Shown in pieces: positions 14,461 through 23,802 of a DNA stretch of 26,043 bases (positions are counted from its first letter, which is position 1; each line of letters opens with the position of its first letter). A program made the translations under genes and the position numbers. This stretch comes from Thiobacillus sp. (GTDB lineage: Bacteria > Pseudomonadota > Gammaproteobacteria > Burkholderiales > Thiobacillaceae). The stretch spans positions 1 to 26,043 of the forward strand of contig NZ_JANJXQ010000225.1 in NCBI RefSeq assembly GCF_024708915.1. The letters run 5' to 3'. A model generated the notes under the pieces. It worked only from the letters and a program-made list of their open reading frames with translations, was not told the DNA's origin and did not search any database.

Positions 14461-17400
14461 ATGAATTCCCGCCTCCGCGAAATCCCCTACAACTACACCT
14501 CGTTTTCCGACCGCGAAATCGTCATCCGCCTGCTCGGCGCCGATGCGTGGGATGTACTCAACACGCTGCGCGGCGAACGCAAGACCGGACGCTCGGCGCG
14601 TATGCTGTTCGAGGTACTGGGCGATATCTGGGTGGTGCGGCGCAATCCCTATCTGGAAGACGACCTGCTCGACAACCCGAAGCGGCGGCAGATGCTGGTC
14701 GAAGCGCTGCGGCATCGCCTGCACGAGATCGAAGTGCGGCGCCAGGGCAACGAACTGGTCGGCCAGCTGCTGGCAGCGGCCGGGCGCGCAGTGCGCGAAT
14801 TCGAGGCCTGGTTCGACGACACCGCCAGCCTGCGGGCGCGCATCCTGCGGCGTCTGGCAGGCGTCACCCGGCGCGACAACATCGCATTCGACGGCCTGGC
14901 GCGCGTCTCGCATGTCACCGACGCCACCGACTGGCGGGTGGAATATCCTTTCGTGGTGCTGACCCCGGACAGCGAAGCCGAGATGGCCGCGCTGGTCGCC
15001 GGGCTGATCGAGCTGGGGTTGACCATCATCCCGCGCGGCGGCGGCACCGGCTACACCGGCGGCGCCATCCCGCTCACCGAACAGGCTGCCGTCATCAACA
15101 CCGAAAAGCTCGAAGCGATGAGCGCGGTGGAAATGCGGCACCTGCCCGGCATGGAATTCGAAGTTCCCACCATTCATTGCGGCGCCGGCGTGGTGACCAA
15201 GCGGGTGATGGAAGCGGCCGACGCCGCCGGCCTGGTGTTCGCGGTCGACCCGACCTCCGCCGACGCCTCGACCATCGGCGGCAACGTGTCGATGAACGCG
15301 GGCGGCAAGAAGGCCGTGCTGTGGGGCACCGCACTGGACAACCTGGTGTCGTGGCGCATGGTCACGCCGGACGCCGACTGGATCGAGGTCAGCCGGCTCA
15401 ACCACAACCTCGGCAAGATCCACGATGTGTCTTCGGCCACGTTCGAAATCCGCCGTTTCGCCGCCGACGGCAAGACGCCGAAAGGCTCGCCGGATATCCT
15501 CACCATCCCCGGCAGCCGCTTTCGCAAAACCGGCCTCGGCAAGGACGTCACCGACAAGTTCCTGGCCGGCCTGCCCGGCATCCAGAAAGAGGGCTGCGAC
15601 GGCCTGATCACCTCGGCGCGCTTCATCCTGCACCGGCTGCCGGCGCACACCCGCACCGTATGCCTGGAGTTTTTCGGCAATGCCGCCGAAGCCACCCCGG
15701 CGATCGTCGAGGTGAAGGAATATTGCGACGCGCACCCCGCCATCCTGCTCGCCGGGCTGGAGCATCTCGACGCGCGCTACGTCAAGGCGGTCGGCTACGC
15801 CACCAAGGCGCCGCGGGCCGCGCGCCCGAACATGGTGCTGCTGATCGACGTCGTCTCGGACGACGAAGTCGCGGTCGGCGAAGCCGCCTCGCACATCGTG
15901 CGCATCGCCAACGCGCGCGGCGGCGAAGGCTTCATCGCGGTAGCACCCGAAACCCGCAAGATCTTCTGGCTCGACCGCGCCCGCACCGCTGCAATCGCGG
16001 CGCACACCAACGCCTTCAAGATCAACGAGGACGTGGTGATCCCGCTGCCGCGGCTGGGCGATTACACCGACGGCATCGAGCGCATCAACATCGAACTGTC
16101 GATCGCCAACAAGCTCAAGCTGCTCGACGCGCTGGCCGAATTTTTCGCCGCGCCACTGCCGCTGCTGGAAGACGACGATACCGTCGCCGATCCCGCGCAG
16201 GTGGAAGAAAAGCGCCAGCGCGCGCTGGCCCTGATCGAAACCGTGAAAGCCCGCTGGCAGGACTATGCCGGCGACCTCGATGCGCCGCACGCGCACGGAA
16301 CGGTGTTCACCGCGCTGCGCGACAAGCACGTCCGCGTGTCGTGGAAGCGCGAGGTCAGGCGCGAACTACACCAACTGTTCATCGGCCGCGAATACACCCG
16401 CCTGCTCGAAGTCTGCGACCGCATCCACAAAGAGGTGTTGAAAAGCCGCGTCTTTGTGGCGCTGCACATGCACGCCGGCGACGGCAACGTGCATACCAAC
16501 ATCCCGGTCAACTCCGACGACTACGCCATGCTGCAGGCTGCCAACGCGGCGGTGGCGCGCATCATGGCGCTTGCCACTGACCTCGGCGGGGTGATTTCGG
16601 GCGAACACGGCATCGGCCTGACCAAGCTGGAATTCCTCGACGCCGCGACGATCGCGACCTTTGCCGACTACAAGAACAAGGTCGACCCGGCGCACCGCTT
16701 CAACAAGGGCAAGCTGCTGCCGGGCGCCGATCTGCGCAACGCCTACACACCGTCGTTCGGCCTGCTGGAAGCCGAGTCGATCATTCTCGAAGCCTCGGAA
16801 ACCGGCGCCATCGCCGACTCGATCAAGGACTGCCTGCGCTGCGGCAAGTGCAAGCCGGTATGCAACACCCACATCCCGCGCGCCAACCTGCTGTACTCGC
16901 CGCGCAACAAGATCCTCGCCACCTCGCTGCTGATCGAGGCATTTTTATACGAGGAGCAGACCCGGCGTGGCGTGTCGCTGAAGCACTTCGACGAGTTCAG
17001 CGACGTCGCCGACCACTGCACCATCTGCCACAAGTGCAAGAACCCGTGCCCGGTCGACATCGACTTCGGCGACGTCTCGGTCGCCATGCGCAACCTGTTG
17101 AGGAAGCAGGGCAAGAAGAAATTCAATCCCGGCACCTGGGCGTCGATGGCATTTCTGAACGCGACCGACCCGGCCACCATCAAGGCGCTGCGTAAACCGC
17201 TGATCGAATGGGGCTACGCCAGCCAGCGGTTGGGGCACCAGCTGTTCAAGCGCATGGGCCTGATTCAGGCGCAGACAAAAAACCCGCCTGCCACGCTGGG
17301 CAGGCCGAAGCCGGTCGCGCAGGTGATCCATCTGGTCAACAAGCCGATGCCGGGCGGACTGCCGAAAAAGACCTCGCGCGCGCTGCTGGGACTGGAAGAC

Positions 17401-18231
17401 CCCTCGATCGTGCCGATCCTGCGCAACCCGGCCAAGCTCAACGAAGACAGCGACGCGGTGTTCTACTTCCCCGGCTGCGGCTCCGAGCGGCTGTTCTCGC
17501 AGGTCGGGCTGGCCACCCAGGCGATGCTGTTCGAACTCGGCGCGCAGACCGTGTTGCCGCCCGGCTATCTCTGTTGCGGCTACCCGCAGACCGCAGGTGG
17601 CCAGGCCGACAAGGGTGAAGCGATCACCGTGGCCAACCGCGTGCTGTTCCATCGCGTCGCCAACACGCTGAACTACCTCGACATCAAGACCGTGATCGTG
17701 TCCTGCGGCACCTGCATGGACCAGCTGCTGAAATACGAATTCGAAAAAATCTTCCCCGGCTGCCGCCTGCTCGACATCCATGAATACCTGATGGAAAAAG
17801 GCGTCAAGCTCGACAACGTCAGCGGCGAGAAATACCTTTTTCACGACCCCTGCCACACCCCGATGAAAACCCACGCGCCGATGAAGGTCGCCAACGCGCT
17901 GCTCGGCGGCGGGGTCACTCTGTCCGACCGCTGCTGCGGCGAATCCGGCACGCTCGCCGTCAGCCGGCCGGACATTTCCACCCAGATCCGCTTCCGCAAG
18001 GAAGAGGAAATCCGCGCCGGCGTCGCCGCGCTCGGCGCGGGCAAGCAGCCGGTCAAGCTCCTCACCAGCTGCCCGTCGTGCCTGCAGGGGCTGGCGCGCT
18101 ACAGCGACGACACCGGCACCGAGCCGGACTACATCGTGATCGAACTGGCGAAGCAGCTACTCGGCGAGAACTGGATGGCAAGCTACCTCGCGCAAGTGGG
18201 CAACGGCGGGATCGAACGCGTGCTGCTTTGA
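14461..18231 (+). CDS. Large FAD-linked oxidase / Fe-S (DUF3683, GlcD-GlcF-like fusion) dehydrogenase
   Basis: A 1256-residue predicted 2-hydroxyacid dehydrogenase passing electrons from FAD through iron-sulfur clusters. Residues 1-100 ([20 protein letters not shown]) match the DUF3683 domain. An FAD-binding PCMH domain follows ([15 protein letters not shown] near 190-205), then the FAD-oxidase C-terminal domain ([13 protein letters not shown] near 670, [12 protein letters not shown] near 714). A ferredoxin-like pair has clusters C791-C794-C797-C801 ([11 protein letters not shown]) and C853-C856-C859-C863 ([11 protein letters not shown]). Two CCG domains close the protein (GCGSERLF...LCCGYP and DPCHTP...RCCGES). 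The architecture resembles D-lactate, glycolate and YdiJ-type D-2-hydroxyglutarate dehydrogenases; the substrate is not determinable here. ATG 14461 gives the family N-terminus. A HIT gene overlaps its stop. Confidence 0.92.
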   Translation: MNSRLREIPYNYTSFSDREIVIRLLGADAWDVLNTLRGERKTGRSARMLFEVLGDIWVVRRNPYLEDDLLDNPKRRQMLVEALRHRLHEIEVRRQGNELVGQLLAAAGRAVREFEAWFDDTASLRARILRRLAGVTRRDNIAFDGLARVSHVTDATDWRVEYPFVVLTPDSEAEMAALVAGLIELGLTIIPRGGGTGYTGGAIPLTEQAAVINTEKLEAMSAVEMRHLPGMEFEVPTIHCGAGVVTKRVMEAADAAGLVFAVDPTSADASTIGGNVSMNAGGKKAVLWGTALDNLVSWRMVTPDADWIEVSRLNHNLGKIHDVSSATFEIRRFAADGKTPKGSPDILTIPGSRFRKTGLGKDVTDKFLAGLPGIQKEGCDGLITSARFILHRLPAHTRTVCLEFFGNAAEATPAIVEVKEYCDAHPAILLAGLEHLDARYVKAVGYATKAPRAARPNMVLLIDVVSDDEVAVGEAASHIVRIANARGGEGFIAVAPETRKIFWLDRARTAAIAAHTNAFKINEDVVIPLPRLGDYTDGIERINIELSIANKLKLLDALAEFFAAPLPLLEDDDTVADPAQVEEKRQRALALIETVKARWQDYAGDLDAPHAHGTVFTALRDKHVRVSWKREVRRELHQLFIGREYTRLLEVCDRIHKEVLKSRVFVALHMHAGDGNVHTNIPVNSDDYAMLQAANAAVARIMALATDLGGVISGEHGIGLTKLEFLDAATIATFADYKNKVDPAHRFNKGKLLPGADLRNAYTPSFGLLEAESIILEASETGAIADSIKDCLRCGKCKPVCNTHIPRANLLYSPRNKILATSLLIEAFLYEEQTRRGVSLKHFDEFSDVADHCTICHKCKNPCPVDIDFGDVSVAMRNLLRKQGKKKFNPGTWASMAFLNATDPATIKALRKPLIEWGYASQRLGHQLFKRMGLIQAQTKNPPATLGRPKPVAQVIHLVNKPMPGGLPKKTSRALLGLEDPSIVPILRNPAKLNEDSDAVFYFPGCGSERLFSQVGLATQAMLFELGAQTVLPPGYLCCGYPQTAGGQADKGEAITVANRVLFHRVANTLNYLDIKTVIVSCGTCMDQLLKYEFEKIFPGCRLLDIHEYLMEKGVKLDNVSGEKYLFHDPCHTPMKTHAPMKVANALLGGGVTLSDRCCGESGTLAVSRPDISTQIRFRKEEEIRAGVAALGAGKQPVKLLTSCPSCLQGLARYSDDTGTEPDYIVIELAKQLLGENWMASYLAQVGNGGIERVLL

Positions 18232-18653
18232 GCTGCCTCTTGTGCGACGAATCCGGTGGACAGCTGCTGTGGCAGGACGACTTCTGCCGCATCATCCTCG
18301 CCGACGAGCCAGACTACCCTGGCTTCCTGCGGGTGATTCTCAATGCCCATGTGAAGGAGATGAGCGACCTGCCACCGGCGGAGCAGCAACGCCTGCTGCA
18401 GGCGGTGCTGACCACGGAGTCCGCATTGCGCGAGGTGATGGCGCCGGACAAGGTCAACCTCGCCTCGCTCGGCAACGTGGTGCCGCATCTGCACTGGCAC
18501 GTGATTCCGCGCTATGCGGATGACCCGCATTTCCCCGATCCGGTGTGGGGCGGGCGGAAGCGAGATACGCCGCACGCCGCGCCTGCTGGCCTCGACGCGC
18601 AGCTGACCGCTGCGCTTAGCCGGCGGCTTGGCCGCGCTCGGGAAACGGAATGA
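18228..18653 (+). CDS. HIT family nucleotide-binding hydrolase/transferase
   Basis: A 141-residue histidine-triad protein. The motif [11 protein letters not shown] supplies H87, H89 and H91, the catalytic triad histidines, and LASLGNVV before it is typical. HIT proteins act on nucleotide phosphoesters or phosphoramidates; this branch, with the HFPDPVWG extension, is uncharacterised as far as I know. The N-terminus MSCLLCDE has a C-x2-C pair. The start is TTG 18228, overlapping the preceding stop in a TTGA junction, which gives a family-like N-terminus and implies coupling to the FAD/Fe-S gene. Its last 38 bases overlap the end of phoR on the opposite strand. Confidence 0.88.
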   Translation: MSCLLCDESGGQLLWQDDFCRIILADEPDYPGFLRVILNAHVKEMSDLPPAEQQRLLQAVLTTESALREVMAPDKVNLASLGNVVPHLHWHVIPRYADDPHFPDPVWGGRKRDTPHAAPAGLDAQLTAALSRRLGRARETE

Positions 18654-19962
18654 CGGTTCCACCCTCCGGCGCATGCTGCATGTGCTGGAGGGGAAAGGTG
18701 GCCGAGAAGGTGCTGCCCTTGCCGGGAATGGACTGTATTTCCAGCCGCGCGCCGTGGCGGGTGAGCACATGCTTGACAATGGCGAGGCCGAGACCGGTGC
18801 CCCCGGTTTCGCGTGAGCGGCTGCGATCGACGCGGTAGAAGCGCTCGGTCAGGCGCGGGATGTGTTCGGCGGCGATGCCTTCACCGGTATCGGTGACGGC
18901 AAACACGCCTTCGCCGTCGCGCTCAAGCCAGCTCAGGGTGATTTCGCCGCCGCCCGGTGTATAGCGCACGGCATTCGAGACCAGGTTGCTGAGCGCGCTG
19001 CGGATTTCCTGCAGGCTGCCTTTCAGCCAGGCCGTGCTGTCGAGCTGCAGCCTGATTCGATGCTGCCCACGACTCAGCGACTCCGCCTCGGCCTTCAGCA
19101 AGCCCGCCAGTTCGGAAACATTGATGGGTTCGTCCTTCAGCTTGTGGTCGGCGCTTTCCAGCTGCGACAGCGTCAGCAGGTCATCCAGCAGATGCTGCAT
19201 GCGCCGGGTGTGGTCGAGCATCAGATCGAAATAGCGGCGATACTCGGCGGCCGGCAGGTCGGGGGCATCGGCCATGGTTTCGACGAAGCCGCCGACCACC
19301 GTCAGCGGGGTGCGCAATTCATGCGATACGTTGGCGATGAAGTCGCGGCGCATGGCGTCGACGCGTTCGAGGTCGGTGATGTCGCGCGCGACCAGCAGTT
19401 TCTTGCCTTCGTCGAATGGCACCAGTTGCAGCGACAGCGTAATCTCGCGATTGATCGGCGATTTGCACACTAGGCGCCGTGAAAAATCGGCCGCGTCGAG
19501 AAACTCCAGAAAATGCGCCTGCCGCAGCAGATAGCGGATGAACTGGCCACGGTCGCGCTCACAATCCAGTCCCATGTATGTGCGCGAGGCGGGATTGCAC
19601 CAGTCGATCTGTTCGTTGCCATTGAGAATGACCATGCCGTCGGGCACTGCCATCGCAGCGTGCTCGAACTGTTCGAGCGCGGTGGTGAGCTGGCCGCGGC
19701 TGGCTTTCTGGCGTTTCTGGAGTTTTTGCAGGCGGTAGAAGATGTCGCCCCAGGTGCCGGTGGCGTCGGGCGGTTCCACTTCGTCGGGATTTTCCAGCCA
19801 GCGCGCCAGGCGAAATTCCTGCCACAGGCGGCGCAGCATCACGAAGGCCTGGATGCCGGCGAGAAACCCCAGCGCAGCCACCCAGCCGGAAGCGGCCCAC
19901 AGAATCAGCGCCACGAACAATACGCTGGCCAGCACGCTGAGCGGACGCCACCAGAAACCCAT
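18616..19962 (-). CDS. phoR: Phosphate regulon sensor histidine kinase PhoR
   Basis: PhoR is the inner-membrane kinase that phosphorylates PhoB when phosphate is scarce, under control of the Pst transporter and PhoU (family knowledge). The 448-residue product has two N-terminal membrane helices (residues about 8-45), a short charged linker, a PAS domain (about 95-200), the H-box FIANVSHELRTPL with H214, and a HATPase domain with the N-box (NLVSNAVRYTP), DTGEGI and GGTGLGLAIVKH. ATG 19962 is preceded by GGGAAGGG and gives the family N-terminus; a longer open frame upstream runs into phoB. It starts 32 bases after the phoB stop in the same operon. No pst or phoU genes follow; instead the end overlaps the HIT gene. 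Confidence 0.95.
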   Translation of the reverse strand: MGFWWRPLSVLASVLFVALILWAASGWVAALGFLAGIQAFVMLRRLWQEFRLARWLENPDEVEPPDATGTWGDIFYRLQKLQKRQKASRGQLTTALEQFEHAAMAVPDGMVILNGNEQIDWCNPASRTYMGLDCERDRGQFIRYLLRQAHFLEFLDAADFSRRLVCKSPINREITLSLQLVPFDEGKKLLVARDITDLERVDAMRRDFIANVSHELRTPLTVVGGFVETMADAPDLPAAEYRRYFDLMLDHTRRMQHLLDDLLTLSQLESADHKLKDEPINVSELAGLLKAEAESLSRGQHRIRLQLDSTAWLKGSLQEIRSALSNLVSNAVRYTPGGGEITLSWLERDGEGVFAVTDTGEGIAAEHIPRLTERFYRVDRSRSRETGGTGLGLAIVKHVLTRHGARLEIQSIPGKGSTFSATFPLQHMQHAPEGGTVIPFPERGQAAG

Positions 19963-19994
19963 GCTTGACCCTTCCCAGAAACCCGGTAGGCGGA

Positions 19995-20687
<693 letters not shown>

Positions 20688-20722
20688 GGGGTCTCCGGGC
20701 TTGTTGCAATGTTGGCCATACT

Positions 20723-20751
20723 ATGACGGCAGTATGACCGATTTATGACAT
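20723..20751 (-). promoter_or_regulatory. Pho box with three direct repeats upstream of phoBR
   Basis: Read on the minus strand, three 7-base units ATGTCAT (20751-20745), CGGTCAT (20740-20734) and CCGTCAT (20729-20723) are spaced exactly 11 bases apart, each followed by a 4-base spacer (AAAT, ACTG). This matches the known Pho box layout, tandem CTGTCAT units with 4-bp AT-rich spacers bound by PhoB dimers. The last unit lies 36 bases before the phoB ATG. A weak -10 candidate, AACATT, lies at 20713-20708. Autoactivation of phoBR is the natural reading. Confidence 0.85.
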
Positions 20752-20789
20752 CCGGCGGCGTCGCAAGCCCCTGCCAACCCGTGCGCTGG

Positions 20790-20795
20790 TAGAAT
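20790..20795 (+). promoter_or_regulatory. Candidate -10 box for ubiE operon
   Basis: TAGAAT (5/6 match) lies 30 bases before the ubiE ATG, leaving a leader of about 23 nt. No convincing -35 is seen 16-18 bases upstream. Confidence 0.3.
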
Positions 20796-20824
20796 TCCGG
20801 GCTTATTTGTTCGCCCCGTCTGCC

Positions 20825-21559
20825 ATGGATAAAACCACCCATTTCGGCTACCAGCAGGTCGCCGAATCCGAAAAAGCCGCCAAGGTGGCCGAGGTCTTCC
20901 ATTCCGTCGCCACGCAGTACGACCTCATGAACGACCTCATGTCGGCCGGTCTGCACCGCTTGTGGAAACGGTTTGCCGTAGCGCAGGCGGGATTGCGGCC
21001 CGGAATGCGCGTGCTCGACGTGGCGGGCGGCACCGCCGACCTCACCCGGCTGTTCCTGAAGGAAGTCGGCGACACCGGCTCCGTGCTGCTCACCGACATC
21101 AACTTCTCGATGCTGCGCGAAGGCCGCGACCGCATGCTGAACGAGGGCAGGACCCCGCCCGCCGTGCAGTGCGACGGCGAACGGCTGCCGTTCCCGGACG
21201 ATCATTTCGATTGCGTGTCGGTGGCCTTCGGCCTGCGCAACATGACGCACAAGGATCAGGCGCTGGCCGAGATGCACCGCGTGCTGAAACCCGGCGGCCG
21301 CCTGCTGGTGCTGGAGTTCTCCAAGGTGTGGAAACCGCTGGAGCCGGCCTACGACCTGTATTCCTTCAAGCTGCTGCCGCTGATGGGCAGGCTCGTCGCC
21401 AACGACGCGGATAGCTACCAGTACCTCGCCGAGTCGATCCGCATGCATCCGGGCCAGGAGGAACTCAAGGCCATGATGGAAGCCGCAGGCTTCGCCAAGG
21501 TGAGCTACCACAACCTGACGGCTGGCGTGGTGGCGCTGCACAAGGGTTTCAAGGTTTGA
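20825..21559 (+). CDS. ubiE: Ubiquinone/menaquinone C-methyltransferase UbiE
   Basis: UbiE is the SAM-dependent C-methylase of ubiquinone synthesis (and of menaquinone in organisms that make it). The 244-residue product contains the N-terminal TTHFGYQQV, the YDLMNDLMS signature, the SAM motif [12 protein letters not shown] (about residues 63-73), the [20 protein letters not shown] block and [20 protein letters not shown] 20825 gives the family N-terminus; a TTG 18 bases upstream is possible but has no support. ubiJ starts within its stop codon, and ubiB follows, so the three form a ubiquinone operon as in many Proteobacteria. Confidence 0.97.
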   Translation: MDKTTHFGYQQVAESEKAAKVAEVFHSVATQYDLMNDLMSAGLHRLWKRFAVAQAGLRPGMRVLDVAGGTADLTRLFLKEVGDTGSVLLTDINFSMLREGRDRMLNEGRTPPAVQCDGERLPFPDDHFDCVSVAFGLRNMTHKDQALAEMHRVLKPGGRLLVLEFSKVWKPLEPAYDLYSFKLLPLMGRLVANDADSYQYLAESIRMHPGQEELKAMMEAAGFAKVSYHNLTAGVVALHKGFKV

Positions 21560-22161
21560 TCGCTGAAGCCCTCGTCGAGCGCAGCCTCAACCATCTGCTG
21601 CGGCAGTCGCCCGGCGCGGCCGAGGCGCTCGTCCGCCATGCCGGTGCAAGCGTGCGCTTCGATCTCACGCTCACGCAGCTCGATTTCCTCATCGCCGCTG
21701 ACGGCTGCTTTTCCGAAGCGGTGGTCGATACCCCCGACGCCGTCGTGCGTCCCACCCCCACGCTCGTCGCGCGGCTGCCATTTTTCGGCCGCGAGGCCTT
21801 GCGTCACGCCGACTACAGTGGCGACCCTGCGCTTCTCGCCACGCTCGACCGGGTATTCAGGCAACTCGACTGGGATGCCGAAGCCGACCTCGCGCCGATC
21901 GTAGGCGATGTCGCTGCGCATCGTCTGCATGCGCTCGGCCGCGGCGCACTGGCCAGCCTCGGACAGATGTTTTCCGCGCTCGGCCGCAACGCCAGCGAAT
22001 ATGCAGTCGAGGAAGCCGAATTGATGGCACGCGGTGTCGATGTGGCACGCTTCAATCACGGCGTGGATGCGCTCGCCGACGATGTGGCACGACTGGATGC
22101 GCGGCTGCGTTTGCTGCAAGCCCGCCGCCCCGAGCCGGACACGCAGCCGCGACCCGCATGA
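21556..22161 (+). CDS. ubiJ: Ubiquinone biosynthesis accessory factor UbiJ (SCP2 domain)
   Basis: UbiJ is a lipid-binding protein that, with UbiK, supports the soluble complex making ubiquinone; it uses an SCP2 sterol-carrier-like domain. The 201-residue product has the SCP2-type N-terminal region (about 1-110, with [18 protein letters not shown]) and a C-terminal helical, coiled-coil-like segment ([20 protein letters not shown]), as in the family. The start is TTG 21556, overlapping the ubiE stop (TTGA), with translational coupling instead of a clear Shine-Dalgarno. Its own stop overlaps ubiB's ATG (ATGA). Identification relies on moderate similarity plus the conserved ubiE-ubiJ-ubiB order. 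Confidence 0.9.
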   Translation: MIAEALVERSLNHLLRQSPGAAEALVRHAGASVRFDLTLTQLDFLIAADGCFSEAVVDTPDAVVRPTPTLVARLPFFGREALRHADYSGDPALLATLDRVFRQLDWDAEADLAPIVGDVAAHRLHALGRGALASLGQMFSALGRNASEYAVEEAELMARGVDVARFNHGVDALADDVARLDARLRLLQARRPEPDTQPRPA

Positions 22162-23792
22162 AGCTGCTGCGCCTCGTCCGCATCCTCACCGTCGGCCTGC
22201 GCTACGGGCTGGAGGAGTTCTTCCTCGGCCACGAGCGGGTGCGCCCGCTGCGCTGGCTGGTGCGCGCCACCCTGTTCTGGCGCCCGCTCGCGGAGCCGCG
22301 CGGCGTGCGTCTGCGCCGCGCGCTGGAAGCGCTGGGGCCGATCTTCGTCAAGTTCGGGCAGATGCTCTCGACCCGGCGCGACCTGGTGCCGCTCGACATT
22401 GCCGACGAACTCGCCCTGCTGCAGGACCGGGTGCCGCCGTTTCCGTCCGCCGAGGCCATCGCCACGCTGGAAGCGGCATACAAAAAACCCCTGGCCGAGG
22501 TGTTTGCGGAATTCGACGCCACCCCGGTCGCCTCGGCCTCGGTGGCGCAGGTGCATTTCGCCCGCCTGCACGACAGGACGGCGGTTGCCGTCAAGGTGCT
22601 GCGCCCCGGCATCGCGCCGGTCATCGCGCACGACGTGTCGCTGCTGTATGCCGCCGCCGGTCTGGTGGAGAAACTGTTCGCCGACGGCAAACGGCTGCGC
22701 CCGCGCGAAGTGGTGGCGGAATTCGAGAAGCACCTGGAAGACGAACTGGATCTGATGCGCGAGGCCGCCAACTGCTCGCAGCTCAGGCGCAATTTCAAGG
22801 ACTCGCCGCTGCTGCTGGTGCCCGAAGTCTACTGGGACTACTGCGGCCGCGACGTCATGGTGATGGACCGCATGGACGGCATCCCGGTGAGCCGCATCGA
22901 GCGCCTGCGCGAATCCGGCGTGAATCTCCCCAGGCTCGCCGCTGCCGGGGTCGAAATCTTCTTCACCCAGGTGTTCCGCGACGGCTTTTTCCACGCCGAC
23001 ATGCATCCCGGCAATATCCTGGTGCGCCCGGGAAGCAACCCTGATGAAGCCACTAACCAATCGACTAAGCCCGCAAGCGGGCAAGTCGCTGGTTATCTCC
23101 CGCAAGCGGGCGAGGGGGCGAACGCTGGGCCCAAACCGATTGACCAGTACATCGCGCTCGACTTCGGCATCATGGGCACGCTCACCGAAGTCGACAAGCA
23201 GTATCTCGCACGCAACTTCCTCGCCTTCTTCCGCCGCGACTACAAGGGCGTGGCGCTGGCGCACCTGGAATCCGGCTGGGTTCCGCCGGACACCCGCATC
23301 GACGAACTCGAAGCCGCGGTGCGCGCGGTGTGCGAACCGGTGTTCGACCGCCCGCTGAAGGAGATTTCCTTCGGCCGCGTGCTGCTGCAGCTGTTCCAGG
23401 CCTCGCGCCGCTTCAACGTGGAGATCCAGCCGCAGCTGGTGCTGCTGCAGAAGACCCTGCTCAACATCGAAGGCCTCGGCCGCCAGCTCGACCCCGATCT
23501 GGATTTATGGAAAACCGCCAAGCCCTTCCTTGAGCGCTGGATGAACGAGCAGGTCGGCTGGCGCGCGCTGGTGAAGAACCTGCAGACCGAAGCGCCCAAA
23601 TGGGCCGCCCTGCTGCCGCAACTGCCGCGCCTGGCGCACCAGGCATTGAACGAAAACCGACTGACCCAACTGGAAGCCGGACTCGCCCTGATGCTGCGCC
23701 AGCAGCATGTCCGCAACCGCTGGCTGGGTGTCATCGCCGGCCTGCTCGCCGCACTGGCGGCGGCCGTCATTCTCTATTCCGCCTTGCACTAA
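22158..23792 (+). CDS. ubiB: Ubiquinone biosynthesis atypical kinase UbiB, with in-frame insertion
   Basis: UbiB is a membrane-anchored ADCK/ABC1-family protein-kinase-like ATPase needed for ubiquinone synthesis. The 544-residue product has the family KxGQ motif ([11 protein letters not shown], about residue 70), the alanine-rich nucleotide loop ([11 protein letters not shown]), the invariant lysine in AVKVLRPG, the catalytic loop HADMHPGNI and the metal-binding LDFG. The C-terminus ends in a membrane segment ([19 protein letters not shown]). Between NILV (residue 289) and YIALDFG (residue 331) lie 41 residues where relatives I know have about nine; the extra stretch is encoded by palindromic DNA. 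The frame is intact on both sides and all motifs are present, so the gene is probably functional. The ATG overlaps the ubiJ stop (ATGA). Confidence 0.95.
   Translation: MKLLRLVRILTVGLRYGLEEFFLGHERVRPLRWLVRATLFWRPLAEPRGVRLRRALEALGPIFVKFGQMLSTRRDLVPLDIADELALLQDRVPPFPSAEAIATLEAAYKKPLAEVFAEFDATPVASASVAQVHFARLHDRTAVAVKVLRPGIAPVIAHDVSLLYAAAGLVEKLFADGKRLRPREVVAEFEKHLEDELDLMREAANCSQLRRNFKDSPLLLVPEVYWDYCGRDVMVMDRMDGIPVSRIERLRESGVNLPRLAAAGVEIFFTQVFRDGFFHADMHPGNILVRPGSNPDEATNQSTKPASGQVAGYLPQAGEGANAGPKPIDQYIALDFGIMGTLTEVDKQYLARNFLAFFRRDYKGVALAHLESGWVPPDTRIDELEAAVRAVCEPVFDRPLKEISFGRVLLQLFQASRRFNVEIQPQLVLLQKTLLNIEGLGRQLDPDLDLWKTAKPFLERWMNEQVGWRALVKNLQTEAPKWAALLPQLPRLAHQALNENRLTQLEAGLALMLRQQHVRNRWLGVIAGLLAALAAAVILYSALH
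23055..23114 (+). repeat. REP-like double palindrome inserted in frame within ubiB
   Basis: Two palindromes stand side by side. The first (23055-23094) has nested arms AACCA...CGACT...GCCCGC, an AA centre, then GCGGGC...AGTCG...TGGTT. The second (about 23097-23114) is CCCGC-AA-GCGGG flanked by CT and AG. The 13-mer CCCGCAAGCGGGC occurs in both (23070-23082 and 23099-23111), 29 bases apart. The surrounding extra DNA, about 23031-23142, encodes a low-complexity linker rich in Gly, Pro, Asn and Ala. The structure resembles extragenic palindromic repeats, but lies in a gene, keeps the frame and contains no stop in that frame. Confidence 0.85.
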
Positions 23793-23802
23793 GAGTGCTT
23801 CC

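Noticed and set aside
14347..16329. Long minus-strand open frame opposite the FAD/Fe-S dehydrogenase.
   Set aside because: Composition is that of an antisense shadow (His/Asp/Gly/Gln-rich, no motifs) and the plus-strand protein has all expected domains.
23031..23142. A frameshift or intein as explanation for the extra ubiB residues.
   Set aside because: The frame is the same on both sides, no intein motifs are seen, and the extra stretch is far too short for an intein.
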